DNA from: Populus alba
Lineage: Eukaryota; Streptophyta; Magnoliopsida; Malpighiales; Salicaceae
Assembly (NCBI RefSeq): GCF_005239225.2
Contig: NC_133299.1
Location: forward strand, 2,484,967 to 2,548,966
Reading direction: 5' to 3'
Length of the DNA stretch: 64,000 nucleotides
Within the stretch, counting starts at the first letter, position 1; every line of letters begins with the position of its first letter. The position numbers were made by a program, and so were the translations under genes. Below the pieces are notes generated by a model that saw nothing but the letters and a program-made list of their open reading frames with translations, made no database searches and had not been told where the DNA came from. Positions 49,853-62,969 of this stretch are shown here, one piece after another.

Positions 49853-49932
49853 GAAGTGAAGTTGCAAAGCTTCGATATAAATCACAGAATTCAGGCATAA
49901 TTTGAAACATTGCAGCTCTCTTTCTCAGCAAC

Positions 49933-50350
49933 ATGGGGGCTCTGTCATGGATAATTATGGTAGTGATATCAGCAACTTTCATGCAAATATGCAGAGCTGT
50001 AGATGATAAACTCCTGAGTTTGCCAGGGCAACCAAGAGTCAGTTTCCAGCAATATGCAGGATATGTAACTGTAGATGAAAATCAAGACAGGGCTCTTTTC
50101 TATTACTTTGTCGAAGCAGAATCAGACCCAGCTTCAAAGCCTCTTGTGCTCTGGCTAAATGGGGATGCTTCAAATTTTCTTTGGTTTTGTGTTTTTCTCC
50201 TACACCTGAATTGTTTTTAACTGCGGTTATATTGTTTTTTCCGTTCCTTCTGTAGGGCCTGGTTGTTCTTCTGTTGGAGCAGGAGCAGGAGCTTTCTCTG
50301 AGAATGGCCCTTTCAGACCAAGTGGTGGAGAGAGTCTTGTTAGAAAGGAT
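49933..50350 (+). pseudogene. Serine carboxypeptidase-like gene (S10), disrupted
   Basis: Exon 1 (49933-50164) encodes a signal peptide ([20 protein letters not shown], then RA) and the S10 N-terminus, with [20 protein letters not shown] and LVLWLNG. Exon 2 (from 50256) continues GPGCSSVGAG through FSENGPFRPSGGESLVRKD. Family members are secreted or vacuolar carboxypeptidases or acyltransferases; this type resembles SCPL45. The gene stops at 50350 where a copia LTR begins, so the Ser-Asp-His residues are missing from the window. The exon 1 boundary expected from the LNG|GPGCSS join reads GGGG|ATGC, so the donor GT is AT. Two independent lesions support a pseudogene, unless the rest is rejoined by splicing. 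Confidence 0.88.
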
Positions 50351-50515
50351 TGTTAAATAATATTTATGTTGTTTTATTTATTAAGAGTAGAATAGTACTT
50401 TCAGTTTAACCTATATATACTTTATTTGTAATTAGGTTAAGACTATGCATTCATAATATACAGTTTATTCAGAATTCTAGCCTCCTTTTTGTGTTTGATC
50501 TCAATTAGTTTAACA
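50351..50515 (+). repeat. 5' LTR of copia 2
   Basis: Starts TGTTAAATAATA and ends TTTAACA, so the first and last seven bases are inverted repeats; it is followed directly by the primer site. Confidence 0.88.
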
Positions 50516-50853
50516 TGGTATCAGAGCTGGTTTTATGGAACGAAACTTAATCCCAAATACAGCTTCGCGGATCCAATTTTTTTTTGGAGTGATATTTTGT
50601 CTTCCGCTTCTGCAAAATTAGGTATTTCGACAGTCTCTGCAATTATTTTGGTATTTCGACAGTTTCTGCAATTATTTTGGTATTTCATCTTCCCTTCAAC
50701 TTCTGCAATTTGGTATCTGCGTTCAGTTTTTGCAAATTTGTTTTGTGTTTTGGGAGTAATCGTATAATTTCGAGAAGATATTTGTTTAGTTTTTGCAATT
50801 GAGTATTTTGTCTTCCGCTGCTTTTGCATTCTGGTTATTTGTGATTGTTGATT

Positions 50854-53800
50854 ATGGCTACTGAAAGAGATGATTCGCTTCAGTCTGTGAGTGTGAGGTT
50901 GGATGGGAAGAACTATTCATATTGGAGTTATGTAATGAGAAATTTCCTTAAGGGTAAGAAGATGTGGGGGTATGTTAGTGGAACTTATGTGATACCTAAG
51001 AATATTGAGGAGGGGGACGCTGGTTTGATAGATACATGGGAAGCAAATAATGCAAAGATCATTACTTGGATCAACAATTCTGTTGAGCATTCAATAGGTA
51101 CGCAGTTGGCGAAATATGAGACAACAAAAGAGGTTTGGGATCATCTGCAAAGGTTATTCACACAATCAAATTTTGCAAAACAGTATCAATTAGAGAATGA
51201 CATACGAGCTCTTCATCAGAAGAATATGAGTATTCAAGAGTTTTATTCTGCTATGACAGATCTTTGGGATCAATTGGCTCTTACTGAATCGACAGAATTA
51301 AAGGCATGTGGTGCCTATATTGAGCGTAGAGAGCAGCAAAGATTGATACAGTTTTTAACAGCACTTCGCAGTGATTTCGAAGGACTTAGAGGTTCAATTC
51401 TGCATCGTTCTCCACTGCCTTCTGTTGACTCTGTTGTCAGTGAGTTATTGGCTGAAGAAATACGTTTTCAGTCTTATTCTGAAAAAGGAATTCTTTCTGC
51501 TTCAAATCCTTCTGTACTAGCAGTACCTTCTAGGTCATTCTCTAATCATCAGAATAAGTCTCACACAAGGGTTGGCTTCGATGAGTGCAGCTTCTGTAAG
51601 CAGAAAGGTCATTGGAAGGCTCAGTGTCCTAAGTTGAGACATCAGAATCAAGCTTGGAAGCCTGGAAATCAGTCACAATCTAATGCTCATAGACCACCTC
51701 AGGGTTATAAACCACAACACCACAATACTGCAGCAGTAGCTTCCTCGAGTTCTATTACCGATCCTAATATTTTGGCTGGGAAATTTCAGAAGTTTCTCTC
51801 CTTGCAGCCACAAGCAATGTCCGCTTCTTCTTTCATAGGTCAGTTGCCTCATAGTTCCTCAGGTATGTCACATTCTGAATGGGTCTTGGATTCTGGTGCT
51901 TCTCATCATATGTCTCTAGATTCCTCATCTTTTACCTCTGTATCCCCTTTATCCTCCATTCCTGTTATGACTGCTGATGGCACTCAAATGCCCTTAGCAG
52001 GTGTTGGTTCTGTTGTCACACCTCACATGTCTCTCCCTAATGTTTATCTTATTCCACAACTCAAATTGAATCTTGCGTCTGTTGGTCAAATATGTGATTC
52101 TGGTGATTATTTAGTCATGTTTTCTGGTTCCTTTTGTTGTATACAGGATCTGCAGTCTCAGAAGCTGATTGGGACAGGCCGTAGGGAGAATGGACTATAT
52201 ATTTTGGATGAGTTAAAAGTGCCAGTTGCTGCTGTTGCCGTTGCTACTACTACAGTTGATTTGTCTTCCTTTCGTTTGAGTATTTCATCTTCTAGTTTTT
52301 ATTTATGGCATTCCCGTCTAGGTCATGTTTCGTCTTCTCGTTTGAGATTTTTGGCATCCACAGGAGCTTTAGGAAATTTGAAAACTTGTGACATTTCTGA
52401 TTGTAGTGGATGTAAATTGGCAAAATTTTCCGCCTTACCTTTTAATCGAAGTATTTCTGTTTCTTCTTCACCATTTGATTTGATTCATTCTGATGTATGG
52501 GGACCTTCTCCTGTTGCCACAAAAGGAGGGTCTCGATATTATGTCTCTTTTATTGATGATCATACTCGTTATTGTTGGGTTTATTTAATGAAACATCGTT
52601 CTGAATTCTTTGAGATATATGCAGCTTTTCGAGCTCTTATCAAAACTCAATATTCTACTGTGATCAAATGCTTTAGGTGTGATTTAGGTGGGGAATACAC
52701 TTCTAATAAATTTTGCCAATTGCTTGCCCTAGATGGAACCATCCACCAAACTTCATGTACAGATACTCCTGAGCAAAATGGTGTTGCTGAAAGAAAACAT
52801 AGGCACATTGTCGAAACTGCTCGTTCTCTCTTGTTGTCTACTTTTGTTCCTAGTGAGTTTTGGGGAGAAGCTGTTCTTACTGCTGTAAGCTTGATTAATA
52901 CAATTCCATCTTCTCATAGTTTGGGTTTATCTCCTTTTGAAAAGTTATATGGGTATGTCCCTGATTATTCCTCATTTAGAGTCTTTGGTTGTACTTGTTT
53001 CGTTCTTCGTCCTCATGGAGAACGAAGTAAGCTATCCTCTCGATCCGCTATTTGTGTCCTTTTGGGCTATGGTGAAGGTAAAAGGGGTTATCGTTGTTTT
53101 GATCCAATCACTCAGAAACTTTATGTGTCTCGTCATGTTGTCTTCCTTGAGCATATACCTTTCTTTTCTATTCCATCCACTACTCATAACCTGACTAAAT
53201 CTGATCTTATTAGTATAAATCCATTTTCTGAGGATTCTGGTAATGATAGCTCTCCCCATGTTCGATCAATTTGTACTCATAACTCTGCAGGTACTGGTAC
53301 TTTACTCTTTGGCACACCTGAAGCTCCATTCTCATCTACAGCCCCTCAAGCTTCATCTGAGATTGTGGATCCACCTCCACGTCAGTCCATCCGTATTCGT
53401 AAGTCCACAAAACTACCAGATTTTGCTTATTCTTGTTATTCTTCATCATTTACTTCCTTTTAGCCTCTATTCATTGTCTTGTTGAGCCCTCTTCCTATAA
53501 AGAGGCAATTCTTGATCCGCTTTGGCAGCAAGCTATGGATGAGGAACTTTCTGCATTGCATAAGACAGATACTTGGGATCTGGTTCCTCTACCTCCTGGT
53601 AAGAGTGTTGTTGGTTGTCGTTGGGTGTATAAGATCAAGACTGATTCTGATGGGTCTATTGAGCGATATAAAGCTAGGTTGGTTGCCAAAGGATACTCTC
53701 AACAGTATGGTATGGACTATGAGGAGACATTTGCTCCGGTTGCAAAAATGACTACTATTCGTACTCTTATTGCCGTAGCTTCGATTCGTCAATGGCATAT

Positions 53801-54260
53801 TTCTCAACTTGATGTTAAAAATGCCTTCTTGAATGGAGATCTTCAAGAAGAAGTTTATATGGCACCCCCTCCTGGTATTTCACATGACTCTGGATATGTT
53901 TGTAAGCTTAAGAAAGCATTATATGGTCTCAAACAAGCACCCCGTGCTTGGTTTGAGAAATTCTCTATTGTGATCTCGTCACTTGGCTTTGTTTCTAGCA
54001 GTCATGATTCTGCTCTTTTTATTAAGTGCACTGATGCAGGTCGTATCATTCTGTCTTTATATGTTGATGACATGATTATTACTGGTGATGACATTGATGG
54101 TATTTCAGTTTTGAAGACAGAGTTGGCTAGACGATTTGAGATGAAGGATTTGGGTTATCTTCGATATTTCCTAGGTATTGAGGTAGCATACTCACCTAGA
54201 GGTTACCTTCTTTCTCAGTCGAAATATGTTGCAGATATTCTTGAGCGGGCTAGACTTACT
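50854..54260 (+). pseudogene. Copia 2 gag-pol, frameshifted and truncated
   Basis: From ATG at 50854 (MATERDDSLQSVSVRLDGKN) the frame holds UBN2-type Gag, a CCHC knuckle CSFCKQKGHWKAQC (about 245-258), protease DSGASHHM (about 346), a GAG-pre-integrase HHCC segment, and integrase D-D-E (HSDVWGP, CDLGGEYTS, AERKHR). It stops at 53461-53463. Reading continues in another frame from about 53460 into the reverse transcriptase (YVDDMIITG), to the break at 54260. The switch is explained by one missing T in the run near 53457-53461. The two elements in this window belong to different copia families by sequence and LTR length. Confidence 0.88.
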
Positions 54261-56356
54261 TGTTGCTACCCAATTTTTGACCCATGTTTTTGATATATTT
54301 TCAAAAAATCCAAAAATAGAGAAAAACAATGAAAATCCAAAAAATATGTTTTTTTAATATATTTTCATCATTTTAGCATTTTCAACGTTGTCTAAAAAAA
54401 GAATTTAAATTGTTAAAAGATTTTCAAACGTGTTCGACTTTTCACGCGTCATTTTTAAATCATTGATTTTCCGCATTTGAGTCGACGTTGATATTGCTCG
54501 TTTCAAAAAAATACAAAAAAAATAATAAGAAAAATCAAAATTTACAAAAGAAAGAAGTTGAGGGACCAAGTTGAAAAACCTAGCAACATTTTTGCCTATA
54601 AATACTGGTATTTAGCTCAAACAAAAGGGGGGGCAATTTTGCAATTAAAGGGGGAGAAGAAAAAAACCCTAAAATCAAAATCTTTTCTCCTCCCTAACCC
54701 GAAAAAAAAACTACCAGCCGCCCCCCACCTTTTTTTTTTTTCTCTTCAGCCACCCGAACAACCGATCCTCCCTGAAGCTCGTTTGAATTTGTTTTCCCCG
54801 AGTCTGCTTCTCCTGAAGCCAAAACACAGCCCCCCCACACAAAAATTTTTAGCTCCCCCGCAGAAACACAGCTGCCAGCCCTTTGGGTTTTGATTTTTTC
54901 TTCTCCACACCGGATCCCCTCGTTCTTTTCCGTCACCCACAACCGGCCAAACAGCCCCCAAGCCCCCACTGATTGTTGTTTTTTCTTCTTCTTCCTTTTC
55001 TCCCTCACCAGCAGCCACTTTCTCAGCCCCCTCAGCCGCCGGTCAACAGACCTCCCTCTCCCTAAGCCGTTCCTTCATCCTTTGCCAACAGCCACACAAG
55101 ACAGCCCCTTCTCCAGCTCTTCCCTCTCAGCGGCAGTTCGTCTCCATCAACACAAGCTGCTGCTCCCTCATCATCCTCTCGGTCGTTCCTCCTTCTTCAC
55201 CGGCAGCGACCCGCAGCTATCAAGGACTCAGCTCGGACTGACCTCCTTCTCAGCCACCATGAGCTGACCACCATCTCTTCTCTAGTTCTCCCTCGGAGCC
55301 GCCGCCTCCCCCTCAGCCACGGCCTCCACCGAACCCCAAATTTCCAGCCCGTAGCCAACAGATCGCCTCCACCAGCAGCCCTTCGGTCACACCGCCGAGT
55401 GCCTGAAACAGAGAAGGTTGGGCAAGCAAAAGACCCGAACAGATCGGCGGAGAAGGAATCAGACCCGGAATGATGAAGAAGACCCAGAAACAGATCTGCA
55501 AACCAAAAATAAAAATATAAAACCGACTGCTTGTTGTGCGTTTTTGTTCTTGTTGCAGGCGACGGTGACCCTCACCGCCGGTGGACGAAGACAAAGAAGA
55601 AGAAGGCGCTCCCGATCCACTGGTTTCCAGCCTTGTCGGTGGCGCGTGAACCCACGCGCCACAGTGGCGGTGGCGCGTGGGAAGACGCGCCGCCACTGAT
55701 TTCTGCCCCAGCAACCTTCCCGCACTGTTCCCGAGCACTGTTCCTGCGGATTCCAGAAAATCTAGGATGTTTTAGGGGCTATTTTGTAATTTTTAAATGG
55801 TTTTGATGTAATTTTTTATTTTAGTATTGTATTTGTATTTGTATTTGTATTATGGATGTAAAAGAAAAGAAAAGAAAAGAAAAACAAAAAGAAAAGAAAA
55901 GAAAAGAAATAAAAATAGTGAAAGTGTATGTGTGTGTTTGTGTTTGTTTTATGAATTTGTTATTTTATTTATTTTATTTTTTCAGGATAAAATTGCAAGT
56001 ATATTAAAGAAGAATTTAATATTTTGATCGGATCACGGTTAAGAATTTATTAACTTATACGTAAGTGATATTTCTAATTTCCGATGAAAAGACAATTATT
56101 AAAACTTCTTTAACACATCAAATTCACGAAGCAGCTTACCTCAGGTAGGGTGCGTTAGGGGTGCTAATACCTTCCCTAACCACAACCAGTCCCTTACCCG
56201 TGAATCTCTGACGAGACCAGTACATCCGGTTTCCTAGTAGCCCGCAATCAATTACTAGGTGGCGACTCTAACGAACCAAATTCAAGTAAACAACAATGAG
56301 AGAAAAATCGCCAGCCGATGCCGCGCGCGCAGATTAATTTTCTTTGGGGTGCGACA
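54261..56356 (+). repeat. 5' LTR of the large retrotransposon
   Basis: Starts TGTTGCTACCC and ends GGGTGCGACA (TG...CA). It contains GC-rich Pro/Ser-coding-like stretches (54.7-55.7 kb) and an AAAAG microsatellite (about 55860-55915). These give open frames on both strands, but no family is recognisable. Confidence 0.88.
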
Positions 56357-59300
56357 GAATGGCGACTCCACTGGGGAAGGTATTTTTTCGATTATTGGAC
56401 TAAGCTTTGTGTATTTGATGTGTTTAAGTTTTTATCTTTTTGTTAATATTTATTTCCATGCATTTTATAGAATTGTCTCATGCATCACCTGTATTTATTT
56501 TTAAAAGCACACACAAGCTTCTAGGTTAGGTGGGGAACTAGCGATCTGCCCTAAGACTATTGGTCAGGGTTCAGATGCGTGAAACACCCAACTCATATCT
56601 GAGTGCCTGCTTGGTAATGGTGGGTATATGTGCCTTAACCATTCCTTGCAACGCCCCCATACTGTCTTTACGAAGAACGTCACTGGGCAGATATGAGACC
56701 CTTTTGAGACCAGATAGAAAACCTACCCATGTTCACATAATGAATAGAACCTGTCCTTAGGTTGTATGTGCTACCGTTTTTTGCATAAGGGCAAACCCTT
56801 CTTGAAGCATCTTGAATTCAAGACTTGTGGGTGACACATTGGCCGTTGCTCCGAAAATTTTCATTGTAGAGTTTGGTCAAAAATCACGATTCTTGTCCAT
56901 CATACAAGAGTTACGACCATATTGTCACCTCTCGAAGGGTGAGTTCATCATATAGATTACATGTTCATACATTTATTATGCATGTACCGGGCTGAAAGGT
57001 AGGTCCCCCACACAAGTTGTGCTACACGTGATTGGAGAAAAATGACGGAGGTGAAGAAAGGTGTCAGATAGAGGCTCATTATCAGATTAAGGTTGAGAGC
57101 ATTAAATGTGAAGTAGCTAGACTCAGATCTGCTCAAACAAGTGTTGAGCATCAAATGGAAAGAGAATATCTGTACAGTCTTCTGTGGGAACACTGCTTGT
57201 TCACATCTAATTGAAGTTGTATCTCTCCTTTTTTTTCGTCATGAACAAAAGCAACAACGCCTTCAGTCATCAACTGATGACAACTCTGGTTCTTATCCAG
57301 TTGCATTGTTAAATGTTCATCGCCTCCACATCATCTAATGGAACCAAACAACTATCGGTCTCCTGTACATGGTGCATTAATCTGTTTTGAAGCCACCCCA
57401 ATTATGAGCTCAACTCCAGTTCAACAGCACAAGATGGTCTGAAAAATCATGATTAAACACTGAACTTCAATGTGGCAGAGCTCCCTCTATAAAAATCCAT
57501 TTATGGCTTTGCAAATTGGGAATGCAAGAGGGAATTTATAAGTTGCATATGCTACAAATATTTCTCTCATCAGTTTCAGCACGAAGACATCTTAGTAGGT
57601 TGAAGAGCCAGACCTGGTCTGAAAAAATACAAGCAGACATCAAACTTCAACAGAGCAGAACTCCCTCTATTGGTGCTTGTTTGATGCATCGTTCAAGAAG
57701 AATCGAAGAGGAAATAGAGGAGATTCATGTTCATCATTTTCTCCCATAGAAGAGATAAGGCATGATTCCACACGTCGGTAGTGGCGATACTACAAGTTTC
57801 TAGGCGCTGCCAAGATTACCAAGCTGTTGGAAAGTTTTCTAACAATCCTCAACCAACCATAGCAACATTGGAAGATTGAAATGATGCTGTGAGGATTTGC
57901 CGAAGAATTGAACAAGCTATGAAAAGAGGAAAGATTGAAGGATCTGCCATGGATTCCAGAACAATGATGAGAGGCGAATCAGGAGATCACTTTGACAGTG
58001 TGAACCCTTTAATTATGTGGTATAGCCAAGTCTCACGGTAGAATCAATTGCTCAAATGTCTTTGCCAAGATGGGACATTCCTCTGCCATTTAAGTTTGTC
58101 GACCAGCATCTGCCAGATTTCAGAATTTTGTTTGACTCCGACAAATCCCATGCAACCACCAATTTCTAGGTGGTATAATCCAGATAAGAGATGTGATGTC
58201 ATTATGGGGTCCTCAACCATTTCAAGTGAACAGTTGCAAGAATTGAGTCTGAAAGTTGGTGAGCAAGAGACAAGTGGAGTCGGTGAAGGAGGGTGTCATT
58301 GGCTATATTGCCCTCCAAAAATCTTCAGAATGACATGTTGATCAAAAGTGCGTGGCCAAACACAGATATAGCCAGAACAGCTAATTCAAGAATGGTGATG
58401 AATGGCGCTAACAATGCCAATCATATTGTTATGGAATTTTGCATTTTTGTTTTGATATCACATCTCATCCTTCAACGAAACATGTTTGGCTTTTGTCTCT
58501 TTGTTGTTTTGAAATCAACAGATGTTTAACATTTTATTCTGACAATATTTTGATCAAACTCCAACATGCGATAAAGGTTAATCAATCCGGAAGATTAAAA
58601 GTGTTTTGATTACAAAAATGACTTGATGCTTGTTGAAATGACATGAGGTGACTAAACAATTTTGAACTCATACCTCCTGAAACTGAACCACACATCATAT
58701 AGCTATGTTTTAACAGTATGCATAATGACATGTAGTGGATTCGGTAGTTATGGACTCGTGAATCATGATTCTTACAAGTCCCAATCATTACACTGGATGA
58801 GGTCAAAATTTATCGGTTTTAACTGACCTTGCTTGAAATGAGAAAAGGCCATCTTTGATATCCCTTCACTTTCTAAAAATTATATCCCTTGTAGTCCCAT
58901 TTTGAGCCTGGTGAAATATTTTCTTTCAAAAGGAAACCCTGACTAGGATCACGCCTCACACTGGGGGCAAACGAGAGATATTTTGAAGACATTGATGCAA
59001 TTAATGGATAAAGGGGAAGGCTTAGAACAAAAGTCTAATGATTGAGAGAGAGCTAGGAGAAGACACATAGACTGGGGGCATATAAGAAAGTTTTGAGGAA
59101 GGCTATGAGAAAAAAAAAGAGAACGAAAAAAAGGGAAGTTGAAATTGCCTTCACTTAAATACAAGTCAAAGGTAAAGGAAGGAGAACGCCTATCAAGTCT
59201 ATGAAGAGCAAAAGAAATTTCAATCAAGGAAAGGCACAACAAAAGTCAATACCAGAAAAAAGACTAAGCTATAAACGTGACTTTTGGTGTCCATTATAAA

Positions 59301-61640
59301 GCCTCTGATGTTATCAGATGATTAAGGTTGGTTATTCATCAAGGAAATGTGGATTTGCATTATGACTTATGTTAAGAAAAGTCTAAACTTTGAGGTTAAC
59401 AAGGTTATATGTCGTTTCCTCTACAAAGACAACAATAGAAAAGAGTTGATGAATAGTTGATGTTGATCCTAGGTCTTTGAAACCCTCAAACACCTATTGA
59501 GCCTGTGAAATTCCTTTCTTTCATAGCCATGAACCATAGCCTGCATTACGTGCTTTTAAAAGCCCTTTTTAATCAAGCAAGAAATTTGAACCGATAAATG
59601 GCGCTCTCAAAACTTGAAGAGTTTTTCCATAAGAGTCGTGGCTTCATGAATTAAACTACTGGTTATTATGCATGCTGATAAAATAAATGCTAAGAAAAGA
59701 AACAACCTTTCTTGATAAAGCCTGAGCATCTTGTTTTTGAAATTCACAAAAATGTCACCTCATCACAGACCATCAAATGATATACCCAATATCAAGGATT
59801 CGAATTGATACAAAGAACCATGGAAAAAGCCATTTTAATCCTACGACGGGTCGATTTCTGTTTTCAAAATACAAGACAATCAAAGGACGGTGTATTTCGA
59901 ATAACGTGTGTTGGGTCTTTGATCAAAAAGCTTGATTTTCAAAAGATTTCCAAAAAAAGGACATCTCTGATTTCATTTCAACAAACTAGACTTTGAATAG
60001 ACATGATTTTTGAAATATGAGAGTTGATTCCAGAACAAGGAAGATTATCAAACACAGAAGAACATTGATTGAGTATGCAAAATCGTTGATAGAAATGACA
60101 TTGAAGTCCTCGACACTCCTTGAAAAGTTGAGCAGCTGGGGGCAATACAGTGGACCTTAAGAAGGGAAACAAACAGTATCCAGATCAGCTGGGGGCAAAG
60201 AAAGAATCAGATGATGAGTCATCAAAGTCCCGGAAAGTTATGATTATCATCTGACAATGACAAAGGAAAACATCATTGCGTATAAACTGATGAACGAGCA
60301 TTCATATCATTGCTGGGGCAATGTTGCTCAAACACAATCCATGATTCAGTGAACTTCAGCAGCAATTGATGAGCAACGCTGCACTTGAAGGATATTTTCA
60401 TATCTCCATCTTGGGTCACCCTCTGAAACATGGCTATGACTCCTGACAGATGTTATCGGGTGAGTGCATTTGAATGAACATCGAACATATGCACACCACC
60501 AAGACTGACTGTGGAACAATGATGCACTTGAAGGACAATCTTATATTGTCATCCTTTGAAACATGGTTATCGACAGACATTACCACACAACTGCATTGAA
60601 TGAATGTCAGAAAGGCACCCACCCCGAAGACTGATTGTGTGGGACAATTTGTTTCGAAGCTAGATGAGCACTTCACCGCATGAGTATGGGTGATAGAAGT
60701 AGCATCATTGATGAGGCCGAGGCATTTCTTTTCACAATCTGATTAGAAGAGTTGAAAGGAGTCTATGAGAAGAGCACTGAGCATACAACCATGAGCCTTT
60801 GTACTGCAAGCTATGAGATGCATGATTGGATGACTGAATGAGTTCCAAGAAGGCTGATGATAACATGTACTTAAAAAGTACTGTTTCAAATAGAGGCAAG
60901 TTCATGACTGATTAACAATTGTGATGGGTATTAGCATGATGCACACAATCAATCAGAGGATAATTCTCAGAAGAAGCCAGGAGAAAATCCTTCATGATGA
61001 ATCAAGCAGTACCACACTTGGGGGCAGGGTCAAGCTTGATGAACGATGCAAGCAGTAATTGTCGAAGACAGCCCAGGTTGGGCACTACATTTACAGCTGA
61101 GTGGATGGCTTGCACATGAATGAGTCAATGCATCGAAAGAGCAAGGAAAGCTTTGGAATGAAAACAAAGGCACCCTATGACGATGGAGCATCAAAGAGGG
61201 GGGGACCTATATTTCAAAACAGGTAAGGATGCATGCATGTCATCTAACCTAAAAAAAAAAAAAAAAACAAAAAAAAACAAAAAAAACAAAAAAAAAAAAA
61301 AAAAAAATTGCACATATTTTTGAATTGTTACAGGAAAATCCTTAAGGAGGTCCAGCAAGATATTGGAAAAAGAAAGAAGCATGGTGGTGATGATAATAAA
61401 GAATCGGTTTCGATCACGGAATAAAAGGACGATGGGATGAACCCTAACATTAGGAAAATCCCAGAGAAATGACAAGATCAACCTTGCAATCGGGAAGCCT
61501 CGAGTTTTCAACCCTCGCAGTCAGGAAACACCGAGTTTTCAAATCCTATGATCGGGAATTATCAGGAAGCACCAAGTTTTCCAGCCCTTTCTTCTGTCAT
61601 CCCTTCAGAACTTCACCAGGTAAGTCCTATTTTTCACACT
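56357..61640 (+). other. Non-coding internal region of the large retrotransposon
   Basis: No Gag, protease, RT, RNase H or integrase motif is visible on either strand. There are internal duplications: about 60380-60509 against 60520-60650 (both around TGCACTTGAAGGA and GAAACATGG), and about 57435-57490 against 57615-57675 (GGTCTGAAAA ... CTCCCTCTAT). CTGGGGGCA-type motifs recur near 58961, 59072, 60135 and 60189. A poly(A) tract lies at 61252-61306. Confidence 0.6.
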
Positions 61641-61667
61641 TGTCATATCACATTTTTTTCCCATCTG

Positions 61668-62360
61668 GGTAGGTCGCCCATCATAATAAGACCGTTTTTC
61701 ATATTTTTTCCATCTGGGTTGGTCACCCATTACAAGGAGACCACACTTCATATTTTTTCCATTTTTGGGTAGGTCACCCATTACAATGAGACCGCACTTC
61801 ATATTCTTTCTATTTGGGTAGGTCGCCCATCACAACGAGACCGTTCATCATATCTTTTCCATCTGGGTTGGTCACCCATTACAATGAGACCACATTTCAT
61901 ATTTTTTCCATTTTTGGGTAGGTCACCCATTACAATGAGACCGCACTTCATATTCTTTCTATTTGGGTAGGTCACCCATCACAACGAGACCGTTCATCAT
62001 ATTTTTTCCATCTGGGTAGGTCACCCATTACAATGAGACCCCACTTCATATTTTTTCCATTTTCGGGTAGGTCACCCATGACAATGAGACCGCACTTCAT
62101 CATATTTTTTCCATCTGGGTAGGTCACCCATTACAATGAGACCACACTTCATCATATTTTTTCCATTTGGGTAGGTCACCCATTATAATGAGACCGCACA
62201 TCACATTCTTTGTATTTGGGTAGGTCGCCCATCACAACGAGACCACCTTTTCATATTCTTTCCACGTGGGTAGGTCACCCATTACAATGAGACCACACTT
62301 CTTCACATTTTTTCCATTTTTGGGTCGGTCACCCATACAATGAGACCAGCATTTTTTCCA
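61668..62360. repeat. Tandem array 1, about 50-bp unit
   Basis: About 14 units of the form GGGTAGGTCACCCATTACAA ... TGAGACC ... TTTTTTCCATT. In the first part, three unit variants (GTCGCCC / GGTTGGTCACCC / TTTCTATTTGGG) recur in the same order, giving a higher-order period near 148 bp. Confidence 0.9.
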
Positions 62361-62730
62361 GGGTTAGTCACCCGTACAATGAGACCAGCATTTTTCTAGG
62401 GTTCGTCACCCGTACAATGAGACCAACATAGGGTTCGTCACCCGTACAATGAGACCAGCTTTTTTTCTAGGGTTCGTCACCCGTACAATGAGACCAGCAC
62501 CAGGGTTAGTCACCCGTACAATGAGACCAGCATTTTTCTAGGGTTCGTCACCCGTACAATGAGACCAACATAGGGTTCGTCACCCGTACAATGAGACCAG
62601 CTTTTTTCTAGGGTTCGTCACCCGTACAATGAGACCAGCAGCAGGGTTCGTCACCCGTACAATGAGACCAGCAGCACCAGGGTTCGTCACCCGTACAATG
62701 AGACCAGCACTAGGGTTAGTCACCCGTACA
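62361..62730. repeat. Tandem array 2, 30-39-bp unit
   Basis: About 11 units beginning GGGTTCGTCACCCGTACAAT and GAGACCAGC, with variable T-rich or AGCA-rich tails. Confidence 0.9.
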
Positions 62731-62965
62731 ATCGTTCCAGAATGAGGTCGCCAGATGGGATCTCATGTAGCTTTGGTTAAAGGGAATCGCCAGATGGGAT
62801 TTCAGGTTAACCGAGTTACGCATATTTCGTTCCAGTTGAATGAGGTCGCCAGATGGGATCTCATGTAACTTTGGTTAAAGGGAATCGCCAGATGGGATTT
62901 CAGGTTAACCGAGTTACACATATTTTCGTTCCAGTTGAATGAGGTCGCCAGATGGGATCTCAGGT
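62731..62965. repeat. Tandem array 3, about 100-bp unit
   Basis: About two and a half units: GAATGAGGTCGCCAGATGGG, a CTTTGGTTAAAGGGAATCGCC segment and GGTTAACCGAGTTAC. Confidence 0.85.
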
Positions 62966-62969
62966 AAAC

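Larger units (their letters stand above)
50351..54260 (+). mobile_element. Ty1/copia retrotransposon 2, interrupted on its right
   Basis: It has a 165-bp 5' LTR, an initiator-Met primer site (TGGTATCAGAGC, 50516-50527) and gag-pol up to the reverse transcriptase, where a large retrotransposon begins at 54261. RNase H and the 3' LTR are not in the window and are presumably beyond the right edge. It is inserted in exon 2 of the SCPL gene in the same orientation. Confidence 0.92.

Noticed and set aside
50160..50260. Reading the SCPL AT...AG intron as a U12 AT-AC intron
   Set aside because: The 5' end ATGCTTC does not match the U12 donor (ATATCC) and the 3' end is AG; a mutated GT is simpler.
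54694..55738. Long open frames on both strands within the 5' LTR (Pro/Ser-rich or Gly/Glu-rich)
   Set aside because: They overlap in several frames, are low-complexity, recur in the 3' LTR with frame changes from homopolymer length, and match no family; this is GC-rich LTR sequence.
61668..62730. Regular short repeats with variable segments, superficially like a CRISPR array
   Set aside because: The host is a plant; the 'spacers' are themselves repeats and unit length drifts. This is a tandem array inside a retrotransposon.
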